A DNA stretch of 64,000 nt from Torreya grandis (lineage: Eukaryota; Streptophyta; Pinopsida; Cupressales; Taxaceae). Numbering within the stretch: the stretch's first letter is position 1; the number at the start of each line of letters is the position of its first letter. Below are positions 25,280-36,949 of the stretch, piece by piece. Position numbers and translations under genes: made by a program. The notes under the pieces are model-generated. The model saw nothing but the letters and a program-made list of their open reading frames with translations, was not told the DNA's origin and ran no database searches. The stretch lies in NCBI GenBank assembly GCA_037957365.1, contig JARHVA010003185.1, positions 102,501 to 166,500 of the forward strand, read 5' to 3'.

Positions 25280-27000
25280 TCTATATATATTCACTATCAG
25301 ATTGATCTCTTCATGGCAGTCCATTTTGAAGACCTAAAATGATTAGGGAAATGGGAATATGGGGACCAATTTACCCAGAACATTCTGGATCACCAGTCTT
25401 TGGGGCCAAAAACTATTGATCCTCTTTGCCTTCCATACCTAAAGAAGAGGGTTCACTGGAGAAAGATAAATCCCTATTTATAGTGGATTAGAATGGAATC
25501 TATAATCAAACTCCTCCGTCATGAAGAGTTATAAGTTCCTATCATGGAAAAAGGCTTGATTGGAAGCGTTTAGTCTCTATCTCCCCCAATATATAGATAT
25601 AGTTGAGCATAGATTAAATATTCACTACACTCATGCTACACTCAAGTATTGGCTTGGAGAGGTAAAGGTTTTTGTGAGCACTTGGTTTCTAACATACAAT
25701 AAGAAAAATAGGTTGCCTTAGTGATTCTATATGACCTACAAATAGTTGTACCTCTACCCTCCACTGATTGGATGTAAGATATGATTATATTCTTAATGAT
25801 AGGTGAGTGTTCTCAAGGTATGGTTAGGAATAAAATAAGATACTTAAAAATTTACTCCATAACTTATGCCCTATTGTATGGGGTACTATTCAAGAAAGAC
25901 CTCAATGGAGTGTTGCTTAGTTGCATAAAGGTTGATTAGGTAAATAGACTCTTGGAGTAGTTTTATGATGGACCTATAGGAGGTCACTTTGATCCAAAGA
26001 TAAAAATATAAAAAATCATGAGGGTTGGCTAATATTGGCTCAATATTTTCAAATATACCTACACATGGGTTAGCAAGTGCCAAAAGTGTGCCTTTTTTAG
26101 TGGTAAATAAAGACTAGTAGCCCTTCCTCTTAACCCCTTAAGGTAGAGACAACCTTCATGTAGTGGGGAATTGAATTCATAGGTATGATAAACCCACCTT
26201 CTAGTGGAGGGAATAATTGGGTACTCTTTGGAACTGACTACTTCACTAGGTGCATGGAGGCTATTTCTCTAAAAGAGGCTAATGAGATAGTAGTCTTAAA
26301 TTTTTATGATGTCATTATGACAAGGTTTGGGATACCAGCCACTATCATCTTAGATAATGCCTTTGAATTTGTTGGCATGAAAAAAAGTGAATGGGATCTT
26401 CATCTAGGTGTCTACCTTAGCACATCATCCAACTCCTACCTTCAATGTAATGGGCTTGCTAAATCAAAAAACAAGAACTTGATTAGGATAATCAAGAGGA
26501 CCATGGAGGAGAACTAAAGAGTATGACAAACCAAGATAAGAGAATATTTATGGGATAATAGGGTGACTCAAAATATTTCCATTAGGAAATCACCATTTAT
26601 CCTTGTGTATGAAGAGAATCCAATCTTCCCATCTCTCTTGAACTACTAGCTTTAGATCGAGCTCATCAACTTGAGTTGATGGAAAGTGAGCCCATGGGTG
26701 TGAGAATGTTAGAACTCATGAAGATTTAATAAATAAGAGACATTGTAATGAATATGATATAATCACATTAATATCAAGTCAAAAAGGCTTTTTAAAAGAG
26801 ATCCATATAAATATTTTTCAAAAATGGTGATATATTCTTAAAGTGGGACACTAACAAGACCAAACTAGGAAACCATACAAAAATTGATAGTTTGTGGAGT
26901 GGACCCTAATTTATACATTGATGAAAAAAACACAATGCCTTTCATATTTCCAATATGGATGGATAGGTATTACCCATCTCAGCAAATGGGATTCATCTAA
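25280..27000 (+). pseudogene. Integrase remnant of element 3
   Basis: The zinc-binding region at about 25,970-26,100 shows GGHFD, YW and KCQKCAF. The catalytic core is open at 26,185-26,514 (WVLFGTDYFTRCMEAISLKE, RFGIPATIILDNAFEFVG, LSTSSNSYLQCNGLAKSKNK), with the first two acidic residues as D in GTDYFT and D in LDN. The GNG-A-x-x-x-NK motif is Tat/Athila-like. The C-terminal part to about 26,900 includes LELMESEPMGVRM and LKWDTNKTKLGNHTK. Stops occur before and after the core, so it is dead. Confidence 0.83.
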
Positions 27001-27754
27001 ATCCTTGTTATTAGAAGTAGTTTTCAGCCATTGTATATATTTTATTGGTTGTTGTTTTCCTCTAAGTGCTTCATACACATCCTCTTATGTTATGTGTTTC
27101 CATTCCCTAAGTGTTTTGAGTACAATTATTTTATTTCATATTGTTAAGGATGTTGTGATTATTTATTTGAGATTTTGGTATACTTTTTATCAGTTGAGGA
27201 GGTTTTTTTGTATGACTCCATAAGCCTAATGGATAGGCTAAAATGACTAGTCTATTGCATAGACATGCATGTAATCCAAGGATGTCACTATAAATGTTGA
27301 CCAAAATTGGAATACATACCATAATTTTTCCTATATGGATTATACCATTCTCCAAAACATTCATTGACCCATTGCCTTGATGACTAATCTCTTTCTAATC
27401 ATGCCTTAATGATGCAATGCACTATCTTGGAGGGTCTTGACATGGTGAACTAAATTATCTCAAGAGCCTATTGGAGTGGATGATATAATGTTGAAGGGAT
27501 AAGACAATAATAATGTCCCTAATTCATTTTCTCATCCTTCTTGTGAAGATTTTATCAAATTTTAATGTAAGTTTCAAAACTTTAAGGTAAATGCCTAAAA
27601 ATGGGGTTTACACTACAAAGTGCTAGATCGAGCTAGTTTTCAAGGTCATTCACCATCTAGTGGCAAGAATGAAGTAGTGGGAAAAATAAACAAACTATTA
27701 TATCTTTAATTAAATGATTAAATATGGCATAAGAACCTTTTTACTAAGACCTAA
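27001..27754. other. 3' flank of element 3; nothing recognised
   Basis: AT-rich sequence after the integrase end. It may be 3' UTR or LTR of element 3. No PPT, LTR partner or coding motif was identified. The open frame at 26,894-27,223 is hydrophobic and resembles no family. Confidence 0.4.
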
Positions 27755-28080
27755 GAAGAAATTAGAGATTTATGAGCACTTTACAACTTTGTAAAGTTGT
27801 AAAGTGCACCTAAATATTCATTTTCCCTCCTAAGTGAAAATTGAATATTTTTTCACACTTTAAAACTTTGAAATTTTTTAAAGTGAACATAAATATCTTA
27901 TTTACCTTACAATAAGAAATTTGATATTTTTGTGCACTTTTCAACTTTGAAAATTTGTAAAGTGAACTTAAATCTCAACTTTCCCTCCCAAGTAGAAACT
28001 AGAGATTTTTGTGCACTTTGAAAAGTTGTAAAGTACACTTAAATATTCATTTTACTATCCACCAAGAAAATTAGGAAATG
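27755..28080. repeat. 79-bp tandem repeat with palindromic cores, four copies
   Basis: Units start at about 27,761, 27,840, 27,919 and 27,998 (step 79 bp), each beginning ATTAGAGATTTTTGTGCAC or a variant and ending in CTAAATATTCATTTTCCCTCC. The first contains GCACTTTACAACTTT and its reverse complement AAAGTTGTAAAGTGC separated by 2 bases (27,776-27,807). The other copies hold degenerate forms of the same palindrome. Confidence 0.9.
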
Positions 28081-29095
28081 AAAGCTTATAAACATACTAA
28101 AAACTTTCAATGTGACTCTAGAAAATTGCATTTCTATCTAAGACACCCATTCACCCAAAAACCTTGATAGATATTCTGTCAAACTTTGCAAGTGCTTTTT
28201 AAAGTTAAAGTCCCACCAACTTCTAGACATAGATCATTGAAAAAATCAAATATATTTAAGCCCCTTTTGATCAAATAAGATTAGTAATCAGATCATGATT
28301 AGTCTTTAAGGACCATGGAAGGCTGTGGAAAGACATTTACTCCTCTTCTACATTGGGTGGCCAAAGATGGTGGTTAACGTACATTGATGGAGGATTGAAA
28401 TCTTTCTCCTTAGTCTTCTCTTCCCTTATTATATATATATGTCTTTTTTATTCTAATTTTAATGGATAATCTCATTTTATAAGGTAAAAACCTATCAAAA
28501 TCTGTAAATAATAGCCTTTTTAGTGATAAGATTACTTATTTTGCCTATCTATTTGACTACACTTTGTGTTCTAGGTAGCTTGTGCATGATTTCCTTATGA
28601 ATAAGTCTTATTTCATGGTGATTAGATTATTTTAATTGCCTTTTATAGGTGGTTTTAGGTGTTTTTAGATCTGAATTTATGTTGTTTTAGTCATCAGTGA
28701 AGGTATGATGTGAATTTTACCATTCCTCTATGCTTTATCCCTTGTTTAGAAGGCCTTATTTAGAAATATTCATGCAAACCAGCTAGTGTTAGAGATTATG
28801 TGAGTGAGAGATCATTGAGATGCCTTGTGTTTATTTTTAATCAATTAAGATTGTTATTTAGTCTAGTGTATCACCCATTTTTATGCTTTTAGTAATTTTA
28901 TGCAGTTCTTCTACCCCTTTCCCAAGCAAAATCAGTAGTTTAGGTGATCTACCAAGAGGAACCAACCTTATCTAGAGGTTCAACTCCATCATAAGATGCC
29001 CACAGCCTAGAGTTTATCCCATTATGTGGTTAGGAGTGAGAGAGACTAAATAACCCTCTAATAGGGTATAATTATATGCCATAACATGATCATCA
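28081..29095. other. Intergenic stretch; nothing recognised
   Basis: AT-rich, with TATATATATATG at about 28,430 and no coding motif. It may hold LTR sequence belonging to element 3 or 4, but no repeat partner was found in the window. Confidence 0.4.
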
Positions 29096-29399
29096 GATCA
29101 TCCAATTCCTTAATAATAAGGGAATATTTGAGGCCCAATTTATAGATGAGAAAGATAGAGATGACCTTGGGAATGAGATAGATAATAATATGATGCTTAA
29201 TATACATGGGAACCAAATCCCAAATGGGATGATATTATTTTAGAGAACACTAGATTCTTTATACTCCACCTTTCAAGTGAAAAGGCCCAAGTTTGATGAC
29301 CAAAAGTGTTGACTCATCAACCTTGGTGAAAAATCCATAGATACTTAATGTGGGTCTTGACTAGATAGACCACTAACTAGATAAATTATGAAGGTTACT

Positions 29400-30350
29400 A
29401 CTAATATATAAATATTTTATTTATTAGGCATATGGGTAACTTAACTTCTTTGACTTAATATTAATCATTCAAACTATCCCCCTAATACCAAGCCAAAAAC
29501 CCTTTAGGCAAAGATAAAGGCTAGAAAACCCAATCAAGGAGCCCTTAATACACAAGTTCATAAATTTCTATCTATAGGGATAATTTTCCTAGTTTTCCAT
29601 TCCATTTGGGTGGCCAACCTCATCCTTGTGTGAAATAAAAATAGATAAATCCACTTGTGCGTGGATTTTCAAAAGTTGAACTGAGCCTCAAATAAAGACA
29701 ATTAATCATTTCCCTTCCTTGACAAGGTGATCCAAATGGTGTGTGGATATAAAATGGTGTATTTTTTAGATGCATTCTCTAGATAAAACCAAGTTTTGGT
29801 TATCTCCAAAGACAAGACTAAGACTACTTTCAATACCAAGTGGGGAACATTTTTTATAAATAAATTCCCTTTGGGTTGATCAACATTGGTGCTAGTTTCC
29901 AAATGACAATGGACTTCACTTTTGAAGGACTAATAATTAAATGTATAATAATCTATATGGATGACCTAACTATGTTTTCAAAATAGAGGTTAGATCACAT
30001 ACACCAATTAGAAAGGGTATTTGAATTATGTAGATGGTATGTCATTTCCCTAAACCCAAATAAGAGTGTTTTATGTATCACTAAAGGTAAACTTATCAGT
30101 CACATTTTCAAAAAATAAGGTATTTCTATTGACCTTAAAAGGGTAGATGTAATTTTTAAACTCCTTTACCTAATAATAAGAATGAATTAAAGTCCTTATT
30201 TGGTAAAATCAACTTTGTGCATAAATTTATTTATGGATTTAGTGAAATAGTTAAATCCTTGAATGTAATGTTCAAACATGATGAAAATTTGGAATGGAAT
30301 ATAGAATCAAAGAAGGATTTTAAATATATTAAAGACACTATTATTTAAGC
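29400..30350 (+). pseudogene. RT remnant of element 4
   Basis: The fingers start near 29,500 (VHKFLSIGIIFLVFHSIWVA, CVDFQKLN), the palm follows (KMVYFLDAFS, KTTFNTKWGTFF at about 29,830) and a YMDD-like catalytic motif at about 29,955 (IYMDDLTMFSK, read across a frameshift). Then come GKLISHIFKK and SLFGKINFVHKFIYGFSEIV at about 30,190. Unlike element 3, the fingers domain is present. At least ten stops and several frameshifts make it inactive. Confidence 0.8.
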
Positions 30351-30790
30351 CTCTATCCTCATCAACCCAAATTATACATAATATTTCTATATCTATCTCT
30401 TTGCTATTGAACACGCCATTGTTGCTTGCCTCACCCAAATCTTGAAGCAAAAAGAGAGCCTCATTTATTTTATGATCACTAACCTTAATGATGTTTATCT
30501 TATATATTCTACCCTAGAAAAGCATGCATATGCCCTAGTTAATGCAGTGAATAAATTTAGACATTACATCCTCTAGAAAAAAGTAAGCACTATTATCTTG
30601 GACCCATCAATAAAATTGATGTTGGGGAAGAATGAGCTGGGTGAAAGAAGAGTTTGATGGATGACAAATTTATAATAGTATTAATTGGAAATTAATTTAA
30701 CCAAATTAGTTACAAGACAAAGCCTTAATCATCTCATAATGGAGATAGGTTTAAGGATTATAGTACACCAAGTAGACCAAGAAAGGGTAC
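30350..30790 (+). pseudogene. RNase H remnant of element 4
   Basis: One frame reads LINPNYT at 30,360, then IYLFAIEHAIVACLTQILKQ, then YSTLEKHAYALVNAVNKFRH at about 30,500, and ends with ELGERR and LEINLTKLVTRQ. The YS..EK.AYALV..V..FRHY pattern is the second helix of gypsy RNase H. The strand carrying the first catalytic Asp reads SFASEH-type in relatives and is changed here. Confidence 0.8.
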
Positions 30791-30989
30791 TACAATCAAA
30801 CTAGTATTCTGTAGTCATGAACTTTATACTCTATGGAAATGCACCTACAGGACACAATCACACCTAGAAGATGGCCTTTCATTTGAAGGTTGTGAAATAT
30901 ATGCTATAAAAAATAGTTATACTCATAAGGAAGCATGATGAAATCTACCTCTGATGCATATCACAAGAAGAGGCCAAAGAAATAATGGA

Positions 30990-32045
30990 AGTTTCCATGA
31001 AAAACTAGGAGCCAACCACCCAACAAAATTTGCCATGGGCCACAAATTTCTTTAGTTAGGATACTACTAGCCCACACTATTCAAATATATTCACATCCAT
31101 GTTTACTTTTTCCATTAGTGCTAGACCTTTCATAAAAGATAAACACATGCAACAATGACATTGTATCTCATTGTAGATTCTACACCATATACACAATGGG
31201 GGATGTATTTCATGGGGGTCATTAACCCTAATTCATCAACTAGTAATAATTTCATTCTTATGAAAATAGACAATTGCACGAGGTGGTCTAATGTAATTAA
31301 AAAAAAAATGAGCACCATTGATGAAGTCATCAAGTTCCTCAAAAATGCCATAACCACCCATTTTGGGGTCCCCATATCTTTGATTTATGATAATGGTCAT
31401 GCCTTTCAATCTGTAGAATTCATAAAATTGGCCTATGATAATGGAATTACACTAAAGTTATCATCTAATCACTACCCACAAGGGAATGGATTGGTGGAGT
31501 CCACTAACAATAATTGAATTGATGCCATCAAGAAATTAGCTGGAGAAAAGTCCCATGAATGACATGAATTTCTAAATTTTACCCTATATAAACAAGCCCT
31601 CAAAATCTCTCATTTCCTTCTAGTTTATGGACTACATCCAATAATGCTAGTCAAACTTAGGCTATCATCTTATAAGTTCATGAAATATTTCATGGAACTT
31701 AATGATAAGGTGGATTATAGACTCCTTAACCTAATTTAGTTAGAGGAATCCTAGGATGAATCTTTGTTAAGTAAGTTATCAAACTCCAATATACATTCAA
31801 AAGGTGGTTTGATAGAAGGGCAAAGATTAAGACCTTCATAATCTCTAACTTAGTCCTAATGTGGGACAAGGCTCATGAGAGGAAAGGCTAAAATTTGAAA
31901 TTTAATCCCCTCTAGATTGGTCCATACCAAATAGTCAAAATATTAGGTTAGAATGATTTCTATCTCAAAGATCTCAAGGACAATGAAATACCACTTCGAG
32001 TAAATAGGTAGTTCCTAAAAAACTATTTCTTAGTTGTCCTTTCCA
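30990..32045 (+). pseudogene. Integrase remnant of element 4
   Basis: An open core at 31,155-31,515 contains DSTPYTQWGMYFMGVINPNS, NFILMKIDNCTRWSNVIKKK, THFGVPISLIYDNGHAFQSV and SSNHYPQGNGLVESTNNN. The first two acidic residues (D in KIDNCT, D in YDN) and the E in VEST are visible, so the D-D-E set is intact, although a stop follows. The C-terminal part to 32,045 shows LLVYGLHP, VLMWDKAHE and VNRQFLKNYF. Zn-binding residues upstream are poorly preserved. Confidence 0.85.
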
Positions 32046-32147
32046 GCATAGTTTTTGAGTAATCTAAATTATGAATAATCTGAGCAGGGTTGGCATTTTA
32101 TTTATTAGATAGTTTTGTTCTCATTGTGTGATTGATTTCACTGTGTT

Positions 32148-32589
32148 TTCTCAAAAATGTCAAGGGGAAAAATTGGTGACTTTGGGTCAATAGTGTAGGA
32201 GCTAAGTCCTTACATTAATCAACAATGCATGAATAAAGTCCCTCTCCTATTAGAAATAAAATCTACCTTTATTTAAATCTGAAAAGGGAAAAGTAGGGTA
32301 AAATCTATTCACAAATATTTATAGAAAAAATATTTTATATTGGGAATTTTATACTTTTAACTAGAAAGTATGGAAAGGAGTTAGAAATGAAAATGAGAGG
32401 AATGATATAAATGAGGGGGGAAATAAGAAATGAAATGAGGAAAGGGATTATTATATCTAGTTAAATACATAATCTACCATGATAATCCTAAGAAAAATGA
32501 AACACAACTCTAGGTAGCTAAATACAAAAACTTACCAGAATAGCCCAAGAAGGGGAAAACATTGTATTCATGGAAATCTCTTTAATTCA
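32148..32589. repeat. LTR-like block, copy 1
   Basis: It aligns along about 430 bp with 52,660-53,136 in the same orientation (shared ATTGGTGAMTTTGGGTCAAT, AAAAGGGAAAAGTAGG, ATCTATTCACAA, CAACTCTRGGTAGCTAAATA). In the + reading a purine tract (caaggggaaaaatt) precedes it and the pol of element 4 ends 100 bp upstream, suggesting a 3' LTR. In the minus reading it has TATAAATA followed by AATAAA, which suits an LTR promoter and poly(A) signal in the opposite direction. Orientation is unresolved. Confidence 0.65.
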
Positions 32590-34289
32590 ATGGATGGTAA
32601 AGACATAATGCACTTTTAGGAGTATAAAATATACATTTATATAATTTTATAATACTAGTAACAAAATGAGATACTACTATATCATATTTACATGTAAAAG
32701 ACAATTAAAATATTGTTTAAACCCCACTAAGATTTCACATTCATAGAAATAACACAAAAAGATTCTAGAAGAAATACTTAATGTGAAATTCTCATTTTCT
32801 AAAAATTTGGTATTGATTATGAAAACAATTCTAAAGTAAATATACAAGTACAAATTAATCATGTGCAAATTTTTAACTCACGAATAAATCCTAAACACAA
32901 AGTGTACAAAATTTCCCTATTCTAATCTTTATTGAGTTGAAAATACAATCACATCATTCAAAAAGTTTCTACAGAGTCTCACTACCAAAATTCCCCCTTT
33001 AAAATGAGCCTAACACTCATATTTATAATTTAGTAAGGTTTTTATGGTGCTTAACCACACTTTTTGTATTTTAGATGGTTGTAAAAGTGATTTTATAAAA
33101 AAGAAACACTTATGCGATGTAAAAATTAGTTGCTGCAATTGCACCACATGCAAGAGTGAAATAATAAAATTGCACCACTTGAATGGTGAAAAATTGTTTT
33201 GGCCAATTTTCATGAATTAAAAAGTGGATGGGTGTTTTACACATCTTTTAATAGTGCAATATATACTTTTTATGACTTATATCCTATGAAAATGAACTTT
33301 TCCATATGCACTACTACTAAGAGATCATGAGAACATAGATCTATTATATGCATCAATTACTTTATCTATCAAACACCTTATAGACATCCCATATGATTTC
33401 AACCCATAAGTAATCTCCAACTAAAAAAATGTACACCCACAACTTCTATAATTTTGTCCACCAGATCATGAATGACCTCAAATCCTAAATTTGACTTGTA
33501 ATATAAAGCAAAAAGTTGATGATGATTTGTAGTACCAACATCTTTTTAACTATAAAAAATGATAATAATGCCTACCTCAAATATATTTATAGGCTAAGTA
33601 TGATCTTTTTTATGTCCTATCATCTTCAATTACCAGGAAAGAGACTTGTTTGATTAATCTCAAATTTAATTGACTGAGAGTTCTCAATGACCACTGATAT
33701 TTTCTAGACATCATTTTTGTTCACCATAGAAACCTTTTCTTCATAAGAGCATAATTTTCATGTTAATGTTTTATTTAATTATACTATAATAATATTTAAA
33801 ATTATTAAGTCACTAACATGATTCAAGGGCTGAGAGGCCAATTTTAATGGTAAAAAAAACTAATTTACACCTACCATTTGTATTTGGCCTTTAAAATTTT
33901 AGATTGTCAACTTATGCCCACATCTAGATACCTAACACTAAATAATACTCAGTTAATGCAAAAATATATCCATCTAACACTTGAATTAATTTTGGATATG
34001 CCCATGTAAAAAAAAACTTTGTCTCATTAAAATTATCTTCTATTAGTGAAAACTACAAACTTCCAATCAATACCATGTTTTTGTAATGAATACCATAGTT
34101 TTTGGGACCAAAACAACCTTTTAAACACTCAAACCCACTGATTTATTGATACCACTCAATTTTCAAAATAATATGAATTTATTATTGAAACCACCATCAT
34201 TCTCCATTTACCATGAATTTTGGGAAAAACCATAAATTAAAAATTGAAACCATCATTTTCAAAAGGTAAAACCATGTGTAAAAACATAT
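32590..34289. other. AT-rich stretch; nothing recognised
   Basis: Short hydrophobic open frames on the minus strand (32,677-32,868 and 33,010-33,213) resemble no family. It may be interior of the retroelement whose LTR-like blocks lie at 32.1 and 52.7 kb, but no gag or pol motif is visible. Confidence 0.4.
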
Positions 34290-34472
34290 TGACATTTTTT
34301 CATGACTTGAACTTTGTAAAAACAAATTTACATGACTTGTAAAAGAGCATTGGTGTTTTTACATGGCTTGAAATGTCAAAAAACAAATTTTCATAGCTTG
34401 TAAAAGTGCATTGGTGGTTTTGCTTGACTTGAAATTTACCAAAAAAATTGCATGGCTTGTAAAAGTGCATTG
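34290..34472. repeat. 61-bp minisatellite, left part (about 3 copies)
   Basis: The unit CATGACTTGAAATTTNNNAA...CATGACTTGTAAAAGTGCATTGGTGTTTTTG has starts at 34,301, 34,362 and 34,423 (61-bp steps). The array breaks at 34,472 in GTGCATTG and continues at 49,256 in CATTGGTATTTTTGCATG, so element 5 inserted into it. Confidence 0.93.
34468..34472. repeat. Target site duplication of element 5, left copy (CATTG)
   Basis: CATTG precedes the TGTATG edge of element 5 and recurs at 49,256-49,260. Both copies fall in the GTGCATTGGTG part of the 61-bp repeat. Confidence 0.88.
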
Positions 34473-35690
34473 TGTATGAAATCAAAAATTAATCATTCCA
34501 CAAATCAATCCTAGATTAGATGGGATAGAGCAAACTTAAACTTATGATTGGGGGGGAATACAATTGTTAATCAGGATCATGACTAATGTGAGGATCCTCT
34601 AGACCTGATTATGGGATCACTTGTCACAACACACCATGCTTGATAGGCTTCCAAAGCCTATAGTCTATCACAATTACATAACAACCCTAAAAGAGTCTTA
34701 TGATTTAATATTTCGCTAATGTAATAATAATAAAAATAAATCTAGTCTAGTACACACCAAATCTTGTGGCACAAAGTTGGGGTTAGTAAAGAAAAACAAA
34801 TAAATAACTAAACTAAACATGTATAGAAGACATATACTCACATCAATGTATACAAAATCCTAATACATGGAAGAGAAGAATACATATTCTCTATCTATCT
34901 ACTCTTACAAATGAGGAATAAAGTTATTAATACTTACCTTTGAATATGAACCCATTGAGCCTCAATCTCCCCCTTAGACAAGGTGCTTCATAAGAGATCA
35001 TCATGGTATGTAAGGATAACTAAGATAAATAATCTCTAGGCTACACAACCTACCTAAGAATCCAAAAGACTTCTCCACAAGATGAGATTAGAGCTCCAAA
35101 GAAAGTATTAAACCATAAAGCTATTTTCCCCAAGTAGAATGGTTAATAAGAAGATGTTTGTTTACACTTCTTCCCTTAATTATTCACTATTCTTAAATGG
35201 TGGAAATGACCTTGTATATATAGTAGTATCTTACACTAAAAACATTTAGGAATGTTAGTTGTACTAGGTCGACCTAGTTAACCTAGCACATTTTCAAGGC
35301 TAACTTTCTAGGACTGTGTTAAGTCAGTCGAGAGGTCCACAAACCAAAAGAGAGAAAAATTCCTTAAATTAGGCTAAGTCAACCTGGTCAACCTAGCACA
35401 ACTGACAGGTCAAAAGGGTGATAAGGTAAGAAATGAAGGATAAAACATAACAAATGATAATAATAGGTATAACTGATAAGAATAAGCTTGGGTTCAATGG
35501 TTTTAAGAGGCTAGAATGTGGATGGCAAGTGAAAAAAGGGATGAAAATTTTGTGAAGCACTAATGGTTTGCCCACCCCTTTCTTGATACACCCTTTAAGG
35601 CATGCACTCAGAGAGATTGAGACTCAACAAGCTCCTATAAGATATGAAGTGCCAATAACCAATAAAATTTAAAAATATTATGTGTATATA
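34473..35690 (-). repeat. 3' LTR of element 5
   Basis: It aligns with 48,038-49,255 end to end. Outer edge TGTATGAAAT (minus-strand CA end); inner edge TGTGTATATA, where the minus-strand TG start has become TA. Two 29-bp dyads lie at 35,261-35,289 and 35,371-35,399. A minus-strand purine-rich stretch (TTGGTTGGGGCA) next to the inner edge is a candidate PPT. Confidence 0.88.
35261..35289. promoter_or_regulatory. 29-bp dyad motif in element 5 3' LTR
   Basis: Arms GTACTAGGTCGAC and GTTAACCTAGCAC around CTA. It is one of about twenty similar dyads in elements 5 and 6. Function is unknown; fixed symmetry and spacing suggest a binding site. Confidence 0.6.
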
Positions 35691-36945
35691 TGCCCCAACC
35701 AAAGTTCATCATGTGTCATGTAAGTACAACATAGGATGGTACTTCAGAGATAGAACATGATAACACACAACACTGATGCTATGTATGGTGTAGTAAGCAA
35801 AAAATAAGATAGATGAAAAATTGTATTGAAAAACACATACCTTTAACTTACCTTAGTGTCATAGATAACTAAGTAGATGGTGAGAAATGAAGGTGTCTAA
35901 TGTAGAGAACACTAGGTAAGCCTATAGAAGTTAATGTAAATAATAGCCAAAAATCAAAAAATTGGAAGATAGACATATGATAGTTGAAAATAATCTCTAT
36001 GTCATTAAAATTGTAACATATTTTATGGTTTAAAAATAGATCAGCAAAAATAAAGATAGAGGCAAAACAAGGAATCTACTTGAAAATAAATGAAAGAATT
36101 GATATTCTAAAAAGTGGTTTTAAATAGGTAAAAAGAGAATTCATTTTGCATTTCAAATTTTGAAAGAGAGAAAAGAGAGTTTTGAGACAAAATAAGGCTA
36201 GGATGGCGAGGGAATGACAGGCCAGACAAGGAGGACACCCAGAGGTGGCAGTAGGTGCACTACAAGTATGCAAGTACAGATCTCAAACTAGTTTTTGAAA
36301 TTTGTATTGAATTAAGTGAATTTGTGATAAAATTTGTTTTTAAGCATTTATATATGTAAAAATTGAACAAACTTAGATTCTAATGGTAGAAAATAGGAGG
36401 ATGGGAAATGGGTTGGAAGGATTTAGGGAAGGAAATGAGAAAAATGCACATTTGAGGTAAAATGTACTAGGTCAGCACATAAAACGTACTAGGTTGACCA
36501 AGTTGACCTAGTAGGTTGAAATAGGGTAAAATCCATATGATTGACCTAGTAGGTATGGGTCAACCTAGTGTAATCTGTAAGCTAAAAATCTAAAATGAAG
36601 TGAAAAACTAGTTCGTAAGGGCCAAAATGAAAACTTAAAACTAAGGAGGGGAAAATAAGAGGGTTGACTTAGAATTTGAAGTCAACTATGACAAAAATAG
36701 GGAAATTTTGGTCAGAGTAGGCTGACCAAGGAACCAAAATAAGCATAAAAAAGTGTGAAAAAGGCTGAAAGAGGGATAAAATGGCCTAAAATGACCAAAG
36801 GAGAGGGACCAAGAAATCTAAAAATAAGATAAAATTAATAATGTAAAAGTAATTAGGCTTGTTTTTAATTAAAATTATAAAAATGATATAAAAAGAATGT
36901 ATTTTAAGCATTTATAACATGGAGGAACTAATACATCCTTTGTTG
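35691..36945. other. Non-coding region between element 5 3' LTR and the PMD-like ORF
   Basis: A purine-rich + strand with AGGT/GACCTAG motifs: a dyad at 36,486-36,514 (arms GTACTAGGTTGAC and GTTGACCTAGTAG around CAA) and further half-sites at about 36,467, 36,540 and 36,560. For the minus-strand element this is 3' UTR. For the + strand PMD-like ORF it is the upstream region, where a promoter would lie. No coding sequence is recognised. Confidence 0.5.
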
Positions 36946-36949
36946 TTTT

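Larger units (their letters stand above)
16200..27000 (+). mobile_element. Element 3: Tat-like Ty3/gypsy retrotransposon, coding part
   Basis: On the + strand: an upstream unknown ORF (16.6-18.9 kb), spacer, gag (21.24-22.95 kb), protease (23.0-23.4 kb), an additional RNase H (23.4-23.8 kb), RT lacking its N-terminal half (23.86-24.48 kb), the normal RNase H (24.5-24.9 kb) and integrase (25.3-27.0 kb). An extra RNase H and an upstream ORF are known for Tat/Ogre-lineage gypsy elements. LTRs were not located; the 86-bp array at 14.8 kb may mark the 5' side. All frames are broken. Confidence 0.72.
29100..32060 (+). mobile_element. Element 4: Ty3/gypsy pol fragment (RT, RNase H, integrase)
   Basis: Pol-type coding sequence in the order RT (29.4-30.35 kb), RNase H (30.35-30.79 kb), integrase (30.99-32.04 kb). 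The style of the RT and of the integrase GNGLVEST motif is Tat/Athila-like, and it is distinct in sequence from element 3. No gag was recognised upstream, so the 5' part is missing or too decayed. Right of the integrase lies a purine tract and an LTR-like block (32.16 kb). Confidence 0.75.
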
